Virus record (IMG/VR): IMGVR_UViG_3300009163_000202
Span: 1 to 22,563 of that record
Origin: a virus
Length of the DNA: 22,563 nt
Strand: one strand, 5' to 3'
Positions 21,566-22,563 of this stretch are shown piece after piece (position 1 is the stretch's first letter; every line of letters begins with the position of its first letter). The translations under genes were made by a program, and so were the position numbers. The notes under the pieces were generated by a model, which worked only from the letters and a program-made list of their open reading frames with translations, had not been told where the DNA came from and made no database searches.

Positions 21566-22540
21566 ATGAAACACTTAGGATTATTTGAAGGAATAGGAGG
21601 ATTTAGTTTAGCAGCCCGATGGATGAATTGGGAAACTATTGCTTGGTGCGAATGGAATGAATTTGGACAAAAAGTTTTACGACACCATTTCCCGGAAGCA
21701 GAAGGATATGGAGATATTAAACAAACTGACTTTAAAAAATACAATGGAAAAATCGACATTATTACAGGAGGATTTCCCTGCCAACCTTACTCCCTTGCAG
21801 GTAAACGAAAGGGCAAAGAAGATGACCGCCACCTCTGGCCAGAAATGCTTAGAGTTATTAGGGAGGTTCAGCCGTCCTTCGTTGTGGGCGAAAACGTTTT
21901 CGGGCTTATTAATTGGAACGGGGGATTGGTATTCGATGAAGTGCAAGCTGACTTGGAAGCTGAGGGGTTTGAAGTGTGGGCGTATGTACTTCCAGCTTGT
22001 GCCATCAACGCCCCCCACAGACGGGACAGAGTTTGGTTTGTGGCCTACTCCCGACACAATACAGAGAGGAAGGCCGGAAATAGCAGTAATGATGAAGGAA
22101 GCGAACTTACCACTATACACACGGAGGGACAAAGGAGGGAATGCAAGGCAGTTTTCAATAGTGGACTTTGCGATTTACAAGGGAATGTTACCGACACCCG
22201 ATTGCTCGGACAGGAGGAGTGCGAAAAGCAAACAGCAGGGATTGAGCAATGTAATAAAGGGGATGCTATGCACACCAACGGCACAAGCGAGCAGGGGGAA
22301 CACATCGGACAAAAGAGGGAAGGGGAATTTAACGGACCAGATAGTAGAGATGGATTTAACAACTTCCAAAACTTCCCAACTCAATCCCCGATTTGTAGCG
22401 GAGATGATGGGCTTCCCCGTGAATTGGACGGAATTACCTTTCCAAAGTGGAGAGCAGAAAGTATAAAGGCTTACGGAAATGCTATTGTGCCGGGAGTTGC
22501 TTATGAGATATTCAAGGCTATTAACCTTTTAAAAATTTGA
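21566..22540 (+). CDS. DNA (cytosine-5) methyltransferase
   Basis: This gene encodes 324 residues. GLFEGIGGFSLAA (5-17) is motif I binding SAM. GGFPCQPYS (68-76) is motif IV with catalytic Cys72. SFVVGENVFGL (about 104-114) is motif VI with the catalytic Glu. INAPHRRDRVWFVA (147-160) is motif VIII, and KWRAESIKAYGNAIVP (from 294) is motif IX/X. The region 160-293 between them is the variable target recognition part. It would protect phage DNA from host restriction. The gap 21469-21565 upstream shows no clear promoter. Local base composition is less AT-rich than most of the window, so recent transfer is possible. A second long frame overlaps it. Confidence 0.9.
   Translation: MKHLGLFEGIGGFSLAARWMNWETIAWCEWNEFGQKVLRHHFPEAEGYGDIKQTDFKKYNGKIDIITGGFPCQPYSLAGKRKGKEDDRHLWPEMLRVIREVQPSFVVGENVFGLINWNGGLVFDEVQADLEAEGFEVWAYVLPACAINAPHRRDRVWFVAYSRHNTERKAGNSSNDEGSELTTIHTEGQRRECKAVFNSGLCDLQGNVTDTRLLGQEECEKQTAGIEQCNKGDAMHTNGTSEQGEHIGQKREGEFNGPDSRDGFNNFQNFPTQSPICSGDDGLPRELDGITFPKWRAESIKAYGNAIVPGVAYEIFKAINLLKI
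21744..22466 (+). CDS. Long overlapping frame inside the methyltransferase gene (+1 frame)
   Basis: An open frame of at least 240 codons starts with ATG at 21744 (open back to 21639) and ends at 22466, wholly inside the cytosine methyltransferase in the +1 frame. The product starts MEKSTLLQEDFPANLTPLQV and ends near LNPRFVAEMMGFPVNWTELP. This resembles hypothetical proteins I have seen beside phage methyltransferases. Part of the resemblance may only reflect conserved methyltransferase motifs read out of frame: DFPANLTPLQ lies over motif IV. The minus strand is also open for long stretches here, so low stop density is partly compositional. It may be a dual-coded gene or a shadow. Confidence 0.4.
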   Translation: MEKSTLLQEDFPANLTPLQVNERAKKMTATSGQKCLELLGRFSRPSLWAKTFSGLLIGTGDWYSMKCKLTWKLRGLKCGRMYFQLVPSTPPTDGTEFGLWPTPDTIQRGRPEIAVMMKEANLPLYTRRDKGGNARQFSIVDFAIYKGMLPTPDCSDRRSAKSKQQGLSNVIKGMLCTPTAQASRGNTSDKRGKGNLTDQIVEMDLTTSKTSQLNPRFVAEMMGFPVNWTELPFQSGEQKV

Positions 22541-22563
22541 AAAATTTTATGGGAGCGTGGGCA

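Noticed and set aside
21677-22384. Minus-strand frames of 69-151 codons opposite the methyltransferase
   Set aside because: They are Ser/Cys/Leu-rich and have no start context; they reflect base composition of the methyltransferase gene.
22549-22563. Possible start of a next gene (ATGGGAGCGTGG)
   Set aside because: Only five codons are inside the window, too little to support a call.
1-22563. tRNA genes, CRISPR arrays, insertion sequences, integrase
   Set aside because: No cloverleaf with a CCA-proximal TTC arm, no regularly spaced repeats, no transposase or recombinase motifs were seen by eye.

Overview
This window looks like part of the genome of a tailed dsDNA phage (Caudoviricetes) infecting a member of the Bacteroidota; it could also be a prophage. 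The evidence is a terminase pair, tail-type genes and a phage replication/recombination block. The DNA is AT-rich. Two promoters match the Bacteroidota form (TTG, about 19-20 bases, TAnnTTTG). Translation starts are A-rich without clear Shine-Dalgarno sites. The primase-helicase carries a BT4734/VirE-like N-terminal domain, a family best known from Bacteroidota. No integrase, tRNA, rRNA or CRISPR array is visible, so lifestyle is undecided.

The window has two divergent gene blocks separated by a control region at about 13712-13893. The left block (13711 down to 1, minus strand) is a tightly packed late-type operon. In transcription order it holds a sigma-factor-like protein, a cassette of six nucleotide-sugar glycosyltransferase-like genes and one SAM-methyltransferase-like gene, a gene broken by an in-frame stop, a small lipoprotein, an HNH endonuclease, terminase small and large subunits, a tail-assembly-chaperone-like pair that appears to be joined by a -1 ribosomal frameshift at a T9 run, a gp10/neck-like protein and two large tail-type proteins, the last cut by the window edge. 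Portal, capsid and tape-measure genes are not in the window.

The right block (13894 to 22540, plus strand) looks like the early/replication operon. It starts with a small basic protein and several small hypothetical proteins. It continues with a recombination set (SSB-like protein, Rad52-like annealing protein, PD-(D/E)XK exonuclease), a stand-alone DnaA domain IV protein, a structured non-coding stretch, a replication initiator/loader-like protein, a primase-helicase, a VRR-NUC nuclease and a DNA cytosine methyltransferase. The methyltransferase gene is overlapped almost throughout by a second long open frame.

The points most worth following are the chaperone frameshift, the HNH gene that shares the terminase small subunit's N-terminal motif, the in-frame stop at 7284-7286, the large glycosyltransferase cassette, the pseudoknot-like element at 18069-18194 and the overlapping frame inside the methyltransferase. 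All function calls come from reading motifs by eye; no database search was possible.
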